Assembly: GCA_009763385.1 (NCBI GenBank)
Contig: CM019831.1
Location: 113,114,680 to 113,178,679 of the forward strand
DNA length: 64,000 nucleotides
Origin: Coix lacryma-jobi var. lacryma-jobi
Taxonomy: Eukaryota > Streptophyta > Magnoliopsida > Poales > Poaceae
Direction of reading: 5' to 3'
A program made the position numbers and the translations under genes. Under the pieces are notes generated by a model. That model was not told where the DNA came from. It did no database searches and saw nothing but the letters and a program-made list of their open reading frames with translations. Every line of letters begins with the position of its first letter. Within the stretch, counting starts at the first letter, position 1. Below, in pieces: positions 54,481 to 64,000 of the stretch.

Positions 54481-55204
54481 TTATATTAGCACAGTTAACA
54501 ATTTAGACTCTGTTTGGATAAACTAGGAATAGTGATTAGTCCAACTAGTTAGATTTTATAGACCAGTAAATTAAAAACTAGTTGAGGCTTTGACTACTTA
54601 TATGGTGTGTACAGTACACTTGTTGTTGCTCCATGAGATCCCGTACATAGTGGACATATATTGCTCACCAGTTGGTCTTGATCTCTTGGAGGCTCGAATT
54701 GACATCATTTTTTAAAAATAAAGAAAAAAAAAGGGTACATAACCCCCTAACTGTTTAGGGAATTAGATGTTCTACCCCTAAACTTTTCAAAACCAGTCAA
54801 ATAGCCCCCAAACGGTTTTGGACAGTGATTTTACTAGGCTGGCGTGGTTTTGCCTTTTTTTTATTATTTTTGCTGAATCTTTAAAAATCATAGTAAATCA
54901 CAGAAAACATAAAATACAAAATTTAATTTTGTTGGACTCTATATGAGTAGATGTACACAGTAAATGTATAATATGATATGTTTTAGTACAAAATTTTGTT
55001 TGTAGCTTTATATTATATTTCTCTGTAATTAATTGGAATAATTCATAACTGCAACTTCTATGATCCAATTATGGTAAAATTTTTATGTTGGATTAATTAT
55101 TGTATGCTTTAACTATAGTAAAATCATATTCATTAGATCATGTATAGCTTAGTTATTGATAAAGCATAGATTTAACAAACATAAAGCTAAATAAATCTAT
55201 AAGA
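54481..55204. other. AT-rich intergenic sequence
   Basis: A CCCCTAAACTTTTCAAAACC...CCCCCAAACGGTTTTGG segment (54775-54825) looks like part of an old transposon. No gene. Confidence 0.4.
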
Positions 55205-55551
55205 CCCCGTTTCGATCTCTTTATTTTGGAAGAATTGGAATTCACTCAATAAACTAGGCTATCTATGACATTCCACCACTTTCTAAAGCTCACATATAAG
55301 TCTATCTCAAATTCATAGATGAGAGAGAGAAATGAATTCTATAGATCACCATGTTATATTTCTACTTTGCAACTTATAATACTATTTTCAACTCACTCAT
55401 CTACGGTAGAAATACGACACATGAGTATCTCTCTTGTATAGATAACAATAATATATAAATATAATTCATATATAATCATATTAGCTTCATTAATATACGT
55501 CTAAATTATGATTCTTGAAATAAATTCAATTCTAAGCATCCAAACGGACCC
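55205..55551. mobile_element. Probable MITE with CCGTTT(C/G)GAT ends
   Basis: The left CCCCGTTTCGATCTCTTT pairs with the right GCATCCAAACGGACCC. A second inner pair (TTGGAATTC / GAATTCAATTCT-like) is weaker. AT-rich interior without coding frames. Possibly hAT; target duplication not resolved. Confidence 0.55.
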
Positions 55552-56730
55552 TAATTGTTTTGGTTATTTTATTTTGTTTGAAAATATGTAGGCAATATGT
55601 GCAGATTTATAAATTAGTTGAAGTTTTTTTTAAAAAAAAAATACGAAGGACTTTAAAATACACTGTAGTCTAGACTAAAATAATACAGTGGTGATCAACC
55701 ATCATAGACATAGAAGTTATTATGAGTACATTCTTGTTTCTTGACCAACCATCTACTCGAGACAAAAGCAAGGCTCGCAAAAATTAAAAGCCACACTGCA
55801 ACTTCAAGTGTTTTACGTTTGAGTTGCTCAACTCAACCTCATGTATAGGTATAATAACATATAGTATTAACATAACATTGCGCAGCATCTTCTCACGTGT
55901 TTGACGACATGCATATGGTCGCTGAAAGTGGATCCTAATTTTCCTAGTCGTCGTCTCGTGTGAAGAAAAGAGTCACGCAAAAGAGCATGGTTGCCGGAAC
56001 ATTCCTTCTCAGTCTCACATGCATGTTTTGACGACAGATAAATTAAGCTCTCTGCGCATGGACCTAACGTGTTTCCATGCCCACCAGCCAGACTGAACTG
56101 TTTGTTCATCTGTTTGGTTAATTAAAGTTTATGCATCATTGTAAAAAGAGTAAACGTCACACTGAACTGTTCATTCATCTGTTGGGTTCGGTTAAGGCAA
56201 GACAATGCAGTGGAAATCCATGTTAACTCAAGATTGTGATTCTCCTCAGTACTATTTTGCAGAGTCCTGCACATGTACAAGGGGCATACAAGAGTTCTGT
56301 ATGCATCTAAGATAAAGTCCAGCACTTGATCATCAAATTCAGCAACACAACACAGATTTAACAAACCTTTAGAGCAATCTAAGGCCAATTCCAGTGAAAA
56401 AATCATTCTCATTTAATAGATGTTGCCACATAAGCAAACTTGATAACATAGTAATTTCTCAAGGAAGAGACATGACAACCATAGACACTGTTTACATGTT
56501 TAATTTTAAAAAATAATTAAATACAATGAGAGCCTATGAAATGATAAAAAAACAAAGGTTACGATGTGCATACATGTAAACTAAATTATTTTAAACGCCA
56601 ATCAAATACTATTTGCTAACATGCTGGTGTTACGATGATCTCTCTGCCTATAGCCCAACAGCTATTAGGCCTTGACCTCGCGCCCTGATCGGGGGCGTCC
56701 AGCCCATTTAATGGCTGGTGGGCCCTCGTC
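55552..56730. other. Intergenic sequence, nothing recognised
   Basis: No domain in the short frames on either strand (for example 81 and 97 codons at 55867-56412, minus). Confidence 0.4.
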
Positions 56731-56790
56731 GCACTGCGCAATATAAAGAGGGTGGGGGCCGGCGGCTCTTAGTACGAGGTTCACCATGAG
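56690..56790 (+). promoter_or_regulatory. Housekeeping-type promoter
   Basis: AGCCCATTTA and GTGGGCCCT (site II-like GGCCCA/TGGGCC elements) lie at 56700-56728, a TATA box AATATAAAG at 56740-56748, and a telo-box AAACCCTAA at 56809-56817 in the leader. This combination is usual for ribosomal-protein and other growth-linked plant genes. Confidence 0.55.
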
Positions 56791-57037
56791 CCGTTCTCCC
56801 CACCGACAAACCCTAACCCGATCTAGTGAGGGGCGCAGCCAGCGACGGGAAGCTCTGTCGCCGCCGTTCCTCATCCCCGTCGCACTGGACCACGTCCGTC
56901 TTCGTCACCACCGCCGGACTCCTACGCCACCGTCTCCCTCTCGCATCGCCGACGACCCCAGGACCCCGAAGGCCATGGCGGGTGACAGCTCCACCTCCTC
57001 CACTACTTCGTCGGGCTCCAACAACCTTGGTATGCAA
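56786..57037 (+). CDS. Possible first exon of an unidentified gene
   Basis: An ATG at 56786 opens 85 codons of Arg/Pro/Ser-rich sequence. A second in-frame ATG at 56975, in a good ATGGCG context, begins MAGDSSTSSTTSSGSNNL and runs to a possible splice donor GGTATG near 57030. I do not recognise the protein. No later exons are identifiable downstream, so it may be a promoter-plus-exon capture or a gene cut by rearrangement. The start at 56975 is the more likely one from its Kozak context; the upstream part would then be leader. Confidence 0.35.
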
Positions 57038-57043
57038 CCCTAG

Positions 57044-57796
57044 ACCCTCCTTCCCCTCGAATCTATTCTCTACTAGTTCATAGGACATGTTTTATCCACT
57101 GCAAGTGTCCTACCCGGCTAGATCCACTACTAGTCGATCCTGTTTGTTATGAGCTGGGACATGGCACACTTATAAAAACAATAAAAGTGAAGCTGTCTAC
57201 TGCTGTTACGGCTAGGAGGCAGAGATGATAACTTCGGCCAGGAAGGTTCTAGAAGCATCTAGAAGGAAGAGGTCGCCAGGTAGAAGAAAGAAACTAAGAC
57301 AGGGAGGGGTTTTTTTTTTTTTTTGTCGTTCTTGCACTAAAAAAAATTCTCAGTCGTTCTTCCATACGGCGAGTATACACAGGAGTAGATAACTTTCTGA
57401 CTCGGCCCAATACAGCTATGCGGCATGCAAAGCCCAGCTCTCAGGTCCAATGTCCAAATGATTCACAGGCTTGATCCTCCGTGTCGTTTTGCTCTGGGCC
57501 TTCAGATGTAACTGGGCCGTCAGTCGTGCTTGGGCCCGTAGTCGTTACAGATTGGCCTAAACACGCACGTAATAAGCAAGAAAGTGTCTCTTTCTCTTTT
57601 GGTCCCCTGCTGGCTGCTGTGCTGGGCTGGGCACTTCACTTTTGCCGGTCAGCTCGATGAAGTATGGTGATCACCAACAGCAAAGCCCCTCCACCGAAGG
57701 TTCCGTTGTCTGACATCAGCAGATAGGAGCTCATTGCCTTGCAGTAGCATCTAGAGGAGTGGCTCAATGCGCTTTGCCTTATAGGTACATTTACAG
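57044..57796. other. Possible intron or intergenic sequence
   Basis: Contains a T run (57310-57324) and GC-rich patches. No coding signal is seen. Confidence 0.4.
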
Positions 57797-58145
57797 TAGA
57801 AGTTTAGTTAAAACCACTATATTTTTTTAGGTAAAAGTAATGTAGCTTCACCCCTAAAAATTAACATTCCAGGAAACGTATAAAAAACACACCTTCGGAG
57901 GTACGTAGACCCTCAATGAATTGCAGAGAAATAACTTTTAGTTACCCTGAGAAGTTTAGTTAAAACCACTATATTTTTAATGTTTTGAGGAGGTAACAAT
58001 CATGTAGCTTTGCCCCTATAAATTAACATTCCAGGAAACATATAAAAAACAAACCTTCAGGGGGTACTTAGACCCTCAAAGAGTTGCAGAGAATCTTGTC
58101 CAAAAAAAAAAAGAGTTGCAGAGAAATAACTTTTAGTTACCCTAA
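57797..58145. repeat. Imperfect tandem duplication, ~160 bp
   Basis: A block from AAGTTTAGTTAAAACCACTA through GGAAACGTATAAAAAACA and AGAAATAACTTTTAGTTACC occurs at about 57799-57950 and again at 57951-58142. The second copy is longer by an A-run insertion near 58100 that repeats AGAGTTGCAGAGAA. Confidence 0.85.
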
Positions 58146-58425
58146 AAACCTAAAATCCTTATCGTTAATAACAAACAAAATGACAATTTGGAATGAATGG
58201 TACAATAATCACAATACACTATTGACATAATTTGATGATAGAAGTTTGACAGAAAGCAGGAAACAAGTAAGATAAAAAAATAAAAGTAAAAATCAAAATT
58301 CATGACGTCAGCATTAATTAAGAGACATAATAGGCTGCAGCAGGAGCCATAGGGCATAGCATGTATTGATGGACCATAGTCTAACTCAACTTTAGTATAC
58401 CGGAGTAATATAACATGACTAACAT

Positions 58426-59994
58426 CTAAGGCACATTTTGTACAGCAGCCCAAGACCTGATGGAACCTTCCAGCTTGTCTGATGCACGCACAACCCAAAG
58501 CTTCAGCAGGTCTCCGGCTACCTTCTTCCATTGCTCCGACCTTTTATCCTGAATATGTACCCTTCTGTTGTGAGCTCCTCTAGTGGCTTTACTCCGACGA
58601 GACCTTTGCATCTCGGTGCTCGTCTTCTCCACACAAAGGTGTGCAGTGCCATGTCTGGTCTTCAAGCAAATTTGATACATCTTGGATTCAGCATTTTGAT
58701 ACAGATAGTCCGCGGCCTTTGGAAGTAACTTCTCATCTAGATCTTTAAGGCATGTGTTCCAGTTTATTATTTCCTGTTCCTTTTCATCAATGACCTCTAG
58801 AGCATAGCTCTCTGCTGTATGATCTATATCCTCTGGAGAGTCATGGGGTATGAATAGAACTCCCAGCTTTAGAGGTCGCATATATGGAGGATTCAGTGAA
58901 CTTTCTCCCCCAAGATCAGTAGCTGTAGCTGAACTCTGCCTGTTTCTGTGCTGATGATCAGGTAGAAAGATATGACATTGCATCAGCACCAAGATAACCT
59001 CCTCTGGAAATATATCAGACAAAAGCCTTGATGATAATGACGATGATCTAATTGTGTTGCTTGTGCTAGAAGAACATGGTTTGAAATCATGCTCATTGCA
59101 GCAAAGTGGGTTTGGACGACACCATTGTGTCACAGTATTGTGTACATTGACCCAGTACTCACTCTGGACGTATGGAGAGTGTGGCAGAATGGAAAAATCC
59201 TGGGTGGGCAACTGAATGAGCTCTTCCTTGAAACGTTCAGCTGCAGACCTGAAATGTGGAGTAACTGACTGCATGCACCTGACCATGACGCCAATTATGT
59301 CAGTACTATTAGACAGGCGTAGCACGAAGCTGAGGCTCAAACCTTTCAGAGGATCCCTGAAGTCTATGTCAACAAAGCCTACCATTGCCTCTACTCCACG
59401 CTCTGCAAAGTTCATGGGTCGTATGCCAACATATGAGAACTTGCTACCTTTCATCACTTGATACCTCAGAGACTTCCCTGCAAGAAGATGGCCAATAAAA
59501 GGATCAAAGAACATGTACTGTCTCGGGGTTCCACCGAACTCGACGAACTTTAGGAACTCGTTGGCGCCATCCGCATAGCTCTCAAATCTTCGGATGTTAT
59601 TGGCAGAGCTAGCTATGTACTCGTCGTCTTTGCTGAAGGGAATGAAAGATGAGATGAGTGACTTGGCAGAATGGGCAATCCGTTTGGGAAAAGAGGACCG
59701 GCTTATGTGCCGTCTGATAGCTTCCTCTTCAGTGGCACGTTGCTTGCAATGGCGCAGTGTGTCGTCGCACTCTCGAGCAACACGCTTAAGCTTGCTTCGC
59801 CACCGTAGTAGTGGCATGCTAGAAATTTGCCATTTATTGGACATGTCGAGAGCAGCCTCCATCTTGATGTGTGCTATCTCTAGTCTCTCAATGTTTTCAC
59901 TTAGGCCTGTCCCCTCTTCATCCTTCTTGCTAAGACTCGATATGACTGTACTTACAGTTTCCCCTATCACAGCAGAAACGATACTCTCTGCCAT
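58426..59994 (-). CDS. Resistance-type N-terminal coiled-coil protein without NB-ARC (522 aa)
   Basis: Intact single-exon gene on the minus strand from ATG at 59994 (MAESIVSAVIGETVSTVISSL) to the stop at 58426. The first 130 residues resemble the Rx N-terminal coiled-coil domain of plant CNL immune receptors (alternating helices with KMEAALD and WRSKLKRVARECDDTL). No P-loop, kinase-2 or LRR is present. The rest (about 150-520) is a conserved-looking region seen in a grass-specific family of such proteins, with VGFVDIDFRDPLKGLSLSFVLRL and a basic C-terminal stretch (about 465-490). The start is supported by a TATA-like TATAAATATATATA at about 60079-60094, some 90 bp upstream. Its role in defence is an inference from the N-terminal domain. 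It could act as a helper or decoy, or have a separate function. It is the best candidate for a working host gene here. Confidence 0.8.
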   Translation of the reverse strand: MAESIVSAVIGETVSTVISSLSKKDEEGTGLSENIERLEIAHIKMEAALDMSNKWQISSMPLLRWRSKLKRVARECDDTLRHCKQRATEEEAIRRHISRSSFPKRIAHSAKSLISSFIPFSKDDEYIASSANNIRRFESYADGANEFLKFVEFGGTPRQYMFFDPFIGHLLAGKSLRYQVMKGSKFSYVGIRPMNFAERGVEAMVGFVDIDFRDPLKGLSLSFVLRLSNSTDIIGVMVRCMQSVTPHFRSAAERFKEELIQLPTQDFSILPHSPYVQSEYWVNVHNTVTQWCRPNPLCCNEHDFKPCSSSTSNTIRSSSLSSRLLSDIFPEEVILVLMQCHIFLPDHQHRNRQSSATATDLGGESSLNPPYMRPLKLGVLFIPHDSPEDIDHTAESYALEVIDEKEQEIINWNTCLKDLDEKLLPKAADYLYQNAESKMYQICLKTRHGTAHLCVEKTSTEMQRSRRSKATRGAHNRRVHIQDKRSEQWKKVAGDLLKLWVVRASDKLEGSIRSWAAVQNVP

Positions 59995-60078
59995 GGCATC
60001 TCAATGTTCCACAAATCTGAAAAACTAAAGAAGGTTTTTTATGTCACAAATATTGGATGGGTGAAAGGGGCTGTTAAT

Positions 60079-60094
60079 TATATATATTTATAAA
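60079..60094 (-). promoter_or_regulatory. TATA box of the coiled-coil gene
   Basis: Minus strand TATAAATATATATA-type run about 90 bp upstream of the ATG, at a position that fits a TATA box with a short leader. Confidence 0.5.
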
Positions 60095-61154
60095 CTACTT
60101 CGTGTTATATATTTTTACATTCAAAAGGCATGCTAGTCAATGTCCTATTTTTATTAATGAGTTTCTGACACAACTACACAAAAGTTAAAGAAGTTTTAAG
60201 CAGTTTACATTGGCCCCTTGACAAAATTCAGTCTGAAAAAAACCAATGAGGTGAAATAAACTATGGATGCTTAAATGTTCCCGCGTTCTCATCTGGATTC
60301 ATAAAATCTCAAAATGCTTATCTAGGTTTGTCAACTTTTAAAATAGTTATCTAGGTCCAATCATGAGCCTAAATTCACACTTCGAATCAACAACCTGAAA
60401 AAGTTAAATAATACATATAACCACTTTGTGAATTCCCTGGACCCAATTGACAATACGGAAAAGCTTACGGACCCATGGTCTATTGCACTCTATATTAATC
60501 AACCATGGACACATTTGAGCACCAAGAAACTATAGCAACAAGACTAGTATCATATCAAAAGAGTAAATTGACTAATGGTCCCTAAACTAATAACGCCATT
60601 CTCTTCCAAGCTCCCAAACTATAAAATTATAGTTTAGGTCAGTAAACTATATATTTAGGTATCTCAATCTTAGTCGAAAGCATCCACATCACAGCAAATT
60701 AATCAATGCGGCGCTGTAGCATGGAACTACCATATGTGAGTTCACACCCCATAGTTACACGTTGGTTCCTAAATTATTACAAGATTCACTAAAGTCCCTA
60801 AAATATGAAATCGTAATAAATTTTGATCCTTTTATTGAATTATTCGAATCCCATGCTACATGATAGGGAGCCGGATCCTGAATCCATGTGAGGCTAACAC
60901 CACAAAATTGTGCCCGCATGAAAAGTGGCATGCTCGGTGTTGTGTTGCGGTTGTGCTGACCGAGCTCAGGCGTGACTCAGGCTAAAGAATAATTGAACTA
61001 AGGGAAGATGAGAAAAGAGAGGCGGACAAGCTCTTGAGTTGGGTTGAGAAAAAAATCAGACAAGAGCGACAAGTCCAACTATATGTCCAATTATTCTAGA
61101 ACAGTGGTTGATCTTTCTTGAAAAAACGTAACTAGTATATGGGTGAGTGAACTG
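60095..61154. other. Intergenic sequence upstream of the coiled-coil gene
   Basis: AT-rich. Contains repeated phrases such as TCCCTAAACTAATA and GTTTAGGTCAGTAAACTA (60580-60650) suggestive of an old DNA transposon. No gene seen. Confidence 0.4.
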
Positions 61155-61423
61155 AGCTTATTAGCTCAGCTGGTTAGGTTCCTTATGGTGGAACCTACTC
61201 ATCCAGGTTTAAGTCCTCGACTTGACACGGGTGGGTTCAAGTCCTCGACTTTTGACATGGGTGTTCGTATTTTCCTAAATTTATTTCAGGATTTAACAAC
61301 ACTATTCTTTAAGTGGTAGACGACGTGCCCGTCGACAGCGAGGTGCTTGTAGTAACTCCGCCAATCTTGAGATTTGTCAATCCAACTCAGTGTTTTGATG
61401 GTGCTCGTAGGAATAGGTGTGTG
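61155..61423 (+). mobile_element. tRNA-derived SINE, split by a CACTA element
   Basis: The head is tRNA-like: A box TTAGCTCAGCTGG (61161-61173) and B box GGTTTAAGTCC (61207-61217). A duplicated TCAAGTCCTCGACTT block, ATTTATTTCAGGATTT and CCCGTCGACAGCGAGGTGC follow, as in a common grass SINE family. It is interrupted at 61423 by a CACTA miniature element, and a short continuation may follow at 61917-61935. Confidence 0.75.
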
Positions 61424-61916
61424 CACTACAACAGAAATGGCCATAGGACGATCTATCAATTGAACTATAGTCTCGGCAACAAATTGCGTCCGGGACTAAA
61501 GACTTTTAGTCCCGGTGGGTAAAACCAACCGGGACTAAAGGTGAAGTCCCAGTTAGTATTACCAACCCGGACTAAAGGTCCTCCAACCTTTAGTCGCGGT
61601 TGGTAATACCAACCGGGGCTAAAGGGTGAACCTTTAGCCTCGGTTGGTGTTACCAACCGGGACTAAAGGTCCTTCCCGAGTGGATTCAAAAGGAAAACAT
61701 CCAGAACTACATCACGTAGGTTGTGTAGCTCAGTTGGTAAGCGTGCCTGAGGCGAGAGGTGTTGAATTCGAATCTCACAAACGCAAATTTATTTTTTCTC
61801 GTGGAAGCCTTTACCCCCGGTTCGGAGCAACCGGGGCTAAAGGTGGGAGCCTTTAGTCCCGGATTGGTAGTCCCGGTTGGGAAAAACGGGGCTAAAGGCC
61901 TATTTCTGTAGTAGTG
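61424..61916. mobile_element. CACTA-type miniature element inserted in the SINE
   Basis: Ends CACTACAACAGAAATGGCC and (inverted) CACTACTACAGAAATAGGCC, with 3-bp target duplication GTG (61421-61423, 61917-61919). The 493-bp interior consists of subterminal TTTAGTCCCGGTTGGT / ACCAACCGGGACTAAA inverted repeats, typical of CACTA (En/Spm) elements. No transposase is present. It contains a tRNA-like segment. Confidence 0.93.
61719..61785 (+). tRNA. Degenerate tRNA-like segment inside the CACTA element
   Basis: GGTTGTG and CACAAAC pair as a 7-bp acceptor stem with one mismatch. TAGCTCAGTTGG is a good A box and GAATTCGAATCTC a fair B box. At 67 bases with a reduced anticodon arm and an unpaired T stem it is too short for a normal tRNA. 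It is more likely a captured or remnant tRNA gene than a working one. Confidence 0.4.
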
Positions 61917-62104
61917 GTGTGTGCATTCACCATTGTAGTTAGCCACCTGATCCATTACGTGTTGTTGTTGTTGAAGCTCTGGGTAGAGCAACGAATTTCT
62001 AAGAAACAGTGGATCTCCCTCCAAAACAACCGGTTTGGTCCGGCATGATCGTTGATCGATTACGCGTTGTTGTTGAAGCTTTGGGTAGAGCAACGAATTT
62101 ATAA

Positions 62105-62391
62105 GAGCAACTGCAACAGGTTTTCCATATTCTTCCTAAATACTAGAAATAGAGATTTTGGCGAAAAATTACACTCCAACAGCTTATGTAAATTGTTGTC
62201 CAAATATAATCATTTTCTATTCCGGATTTTTCGCTAGCCAAGAATAGAAGACGAGAATGGCTCTCTAGACTGCATGCGAGATATAGAAAAGTTGTTGAAG
62301 ATTGCAAAGACATAGAAAACGATTTTTATGCGAATGATTCTCTAAATGATAGTTTAGAGAGTGAGATCTAAAAAGTCTCTTGGAGATGCTC
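62105..62391. mobile_element. Tourist-like MITE (PIF/Harbinger)
   Basis: Flanked by TAA (62102-62104, 62392-62394). The left end GAGCAACTGCAACAG matches the inverted right end GAGCATCTCCAAGAG. 287 bp, non-coding. Confidence 0.85.
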
Positions 62392-62394
62392 TAA

Positions 62395-63031
62395 GAAAAA
62401 CAAGTGCATCTCCCTCCAAAACTAGTTACCATCTGGCATGCAGCTCTTATAAGCGAGATAAATAATAAAGGAGGATCAATGGAGAACACGTACCTTACTA
62501 GTAGTACAGTAGTAAGGAGGATCAGTGGCAGCGCCAAGCGAAACACGTCAAAGACGAACTGAAGCGCACTCAACTCAGGTGAGGTCTCGACGAGTACGCG
62601 CGCAGAGCCGCAGAGGGGCAATGCCGTCCGCGTAGGAGGAGGACGTGCTAATACAGTACGTGTATAATAGCGCTGCGAAGGCATCGTGTCGCTCGATCAT
62701 TGCCCGCTTATGCCTCCAAAGGCACGCAGAGAGGAGGTACATGCGCTGACGTGCCACCTGATTCTTTTTTGACCTGGCCGGCAGCCCGGCACCATTGACT
62801 GACCGGAGCTGCAGCGACTGACCTACAATGTATCTCGGGCGCCGGTGCCATTGACGTGCGACATACGGGCTGTACAGAGGGTTACTAGATAGTTAGATTT
62901 AATTCATAGCATATAGGAATTTTAACATAGGCAAAATATGGTAATATAGCTATCCGATTCTCACTACACATAGGTTGGTTAGCTAGTGTCTTCACTAGTG
63001 TTATACAATTGACCTATTAATTTGATAAGAT

Positions 63032-63034
<3 letters not shown>
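62395..63034. other. Intergenic sequence with a GC-rich patch
   Basis: The 62520-62830 part is GC-rich, with open frames on the minus strand (97 codons at 62391-62684) including a hydrophobic segment, but no recognisable domain or start context. I do not call a gene. Confidence 0.35.

Positions 63035-63083
<49 letters not shown>
63035..63083. repeat. (TA)n microsatellite
   Basis: About 48 bp of uninterrupted TA dinucleotides, directly abutting the MITE at 63084, which inserts into TA. Confidence 0.97.
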
Positions 63084-63084
<1 letters not shown>

Positions 63085-63342
63085 TCCCTCCGTATAGGAA
63101 ATAGAAGTCCTTTTGGACAAGGTTTGAGTCAAATATTGGGAATATAAATCATAAATAACTTTAAAATTATTGAGTTTAGAGATGTAAAAATCATATAAAT
63201 AAATTTGTCTTGAAAACTACTTTCATAAATATATACATATACCACTTTACAATAAATATTTTCAAAAAAACAAGTGGTCAAAGTTATGTTTTGAAGACCG
63301 TGTCGCTGTCCTAAAGGACTTCTATTTCCTATACAGAGGGAG
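63084..63342. mobile_element. Stowaway MITE, copy 3
   Basis: Starts CTCCCTCCGTATAGGAAATA and ends with the inverted TATACAGAGGGAG. Flanked by TA. Near-identical in layout to 53404-53661. It inserted at the end of the TA microsatellite. Confidence 0.93.
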
Positions 63343-63344
63343 TA

Positions 63345-64000
63345 TATATGTTTCTGCTAATTTATGATATCTTTTATTGAGATATTATCTTGATTTGTGA
63401 TGGATATATTTCTATGATACACTGAACGACCAGAAACGGTGACCAGAGGGGGTGAAGGGAGTCGGAAATTTCTTTTTCAAGAAAGATCGACCATTGTCCC
63501 AAAAAATTAACCCCAAAGCAAAATCACGCAAAAGCGACAAATCCACGAGCTATGTGCTCGTGAGGAATTTGAGAATATCCTTCGGTGGAAAGATGTCTCT
63601 CATGACATAGCACAATATGGTTCAAACAGAATCTCAATCCATCCCTCCATTCAAAAAGATCTCGCCAAAACATAGATAGGGAAAACAAAGAATACGAAAA
63701 ACAAAACGCGGACTCAAAGATTTCAGCCAAAATCCCCAAGGCGATTACGGTCACCTTTCTTGAGATCCAAATACATAGAGAAATGATTCGTTTCTATGGA
63801 TCACTACAACAGCTACGGAGAAAGAGATGCCTAACAGATGAAAACTGAAAAATAGCAGTCTGAAGTCATGAAGAGAGATCAGGGGTGTCATGCCTAACAG
63901 GTGTCATCCCTTAGGATACAAAGAGCAAACTAGCTAGCCCAGAGGTATTATAGTCCAACTCTATTAGGATTCTCCATCGACGGTCACACGTCTTCCTCAT
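63345..64000. other. Unassigned sequence at the window edge
   Basis: A 76-codon frame on the minus strand (63524-63754) has no recognised domain. Nothing else is supported. Confidence 0.35.

Noticed and set aside
61719..61785. Functional tRNA gene
   Set aside because: Too short, reduced anticodon arm, poor T stem; inside a CACTA element.
62391..62757. Small membrane protein on the minus strand
   Set aside because: One hydrophobic stretch only; no start context, no homologue recognised, and it overlaps another frame.

Overview
This is a retrotransposon-dominated piece of a grass (Poaceae) nuclear genome. The evidence is SIRE/Maximus-type Copia elements with an extra downstream ORF, Tat/Athila-type Ty3/gypsy elements, several Stowaway, Tourist and CACTA miniature elements, a grass-type tRNA-derived SINE, and a GC-rich Dof gene relic. 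I cannot name the species; a panicoid or related grass is only a guess. Nothing prokaryotic, organellar or CRISPR-like is present. Only one gene looks intact and host-encoded.

Layout. 1-14043: element A, a minus-strand SIRE/Maximus element whose 3' LTR is cut by the window edge and split by a solo LTR (809-2865, target duplication ACTAC). A keeps gag (broken) and the extra ORF but has no pol; the place of pol is taken by diverged tandem repeats. 14044-19623: mixed non-coding DNA with MITEs and a GC-rich promoter-like island. 19629-32359: element B, a full-length plus-strand SIRE/Maximus element (LTRs of 1698 and 1722 bp, target duplication GAGAG) with gag, pol and the extra ORF, each bearing damage. 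32365-38093: gene relics (Dof factor, receptor-like kinase), two MITEs and a SINE tail.

38109-53273: element E, a decayed minus-strand Tat-like gypsy element. It carries element D (40788-48849, target duplication GTAAT), a nearly pol-less gypsy derivative, and an LTR-like insertion at 38410. 53404-64000: the genic end, with MITEs, an orphan promoter plus possible first exon (56739-57037), an intact resistance-type coiled-coil gene without NB-ARC (58426-59994, minus), and a SINE split by a CACTA miniature element.

The most unusual theme is the short perfect palindromes packed into the SIRE-type LTRs and spacers. Each family has its own set: ATACCGGACATGTCCGGTAT in A, GGCGGTAGTACCGCC in A and B, and GCGGACAGTCCGC plus a CCAGGTTT...AAACCTGG palindrome in the solo LTR. 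A second theme is that the extra ORF is kept in an element that lost pol. A third is coding minisatellites in element E whose stop codons mostly look like C-to-T decay.
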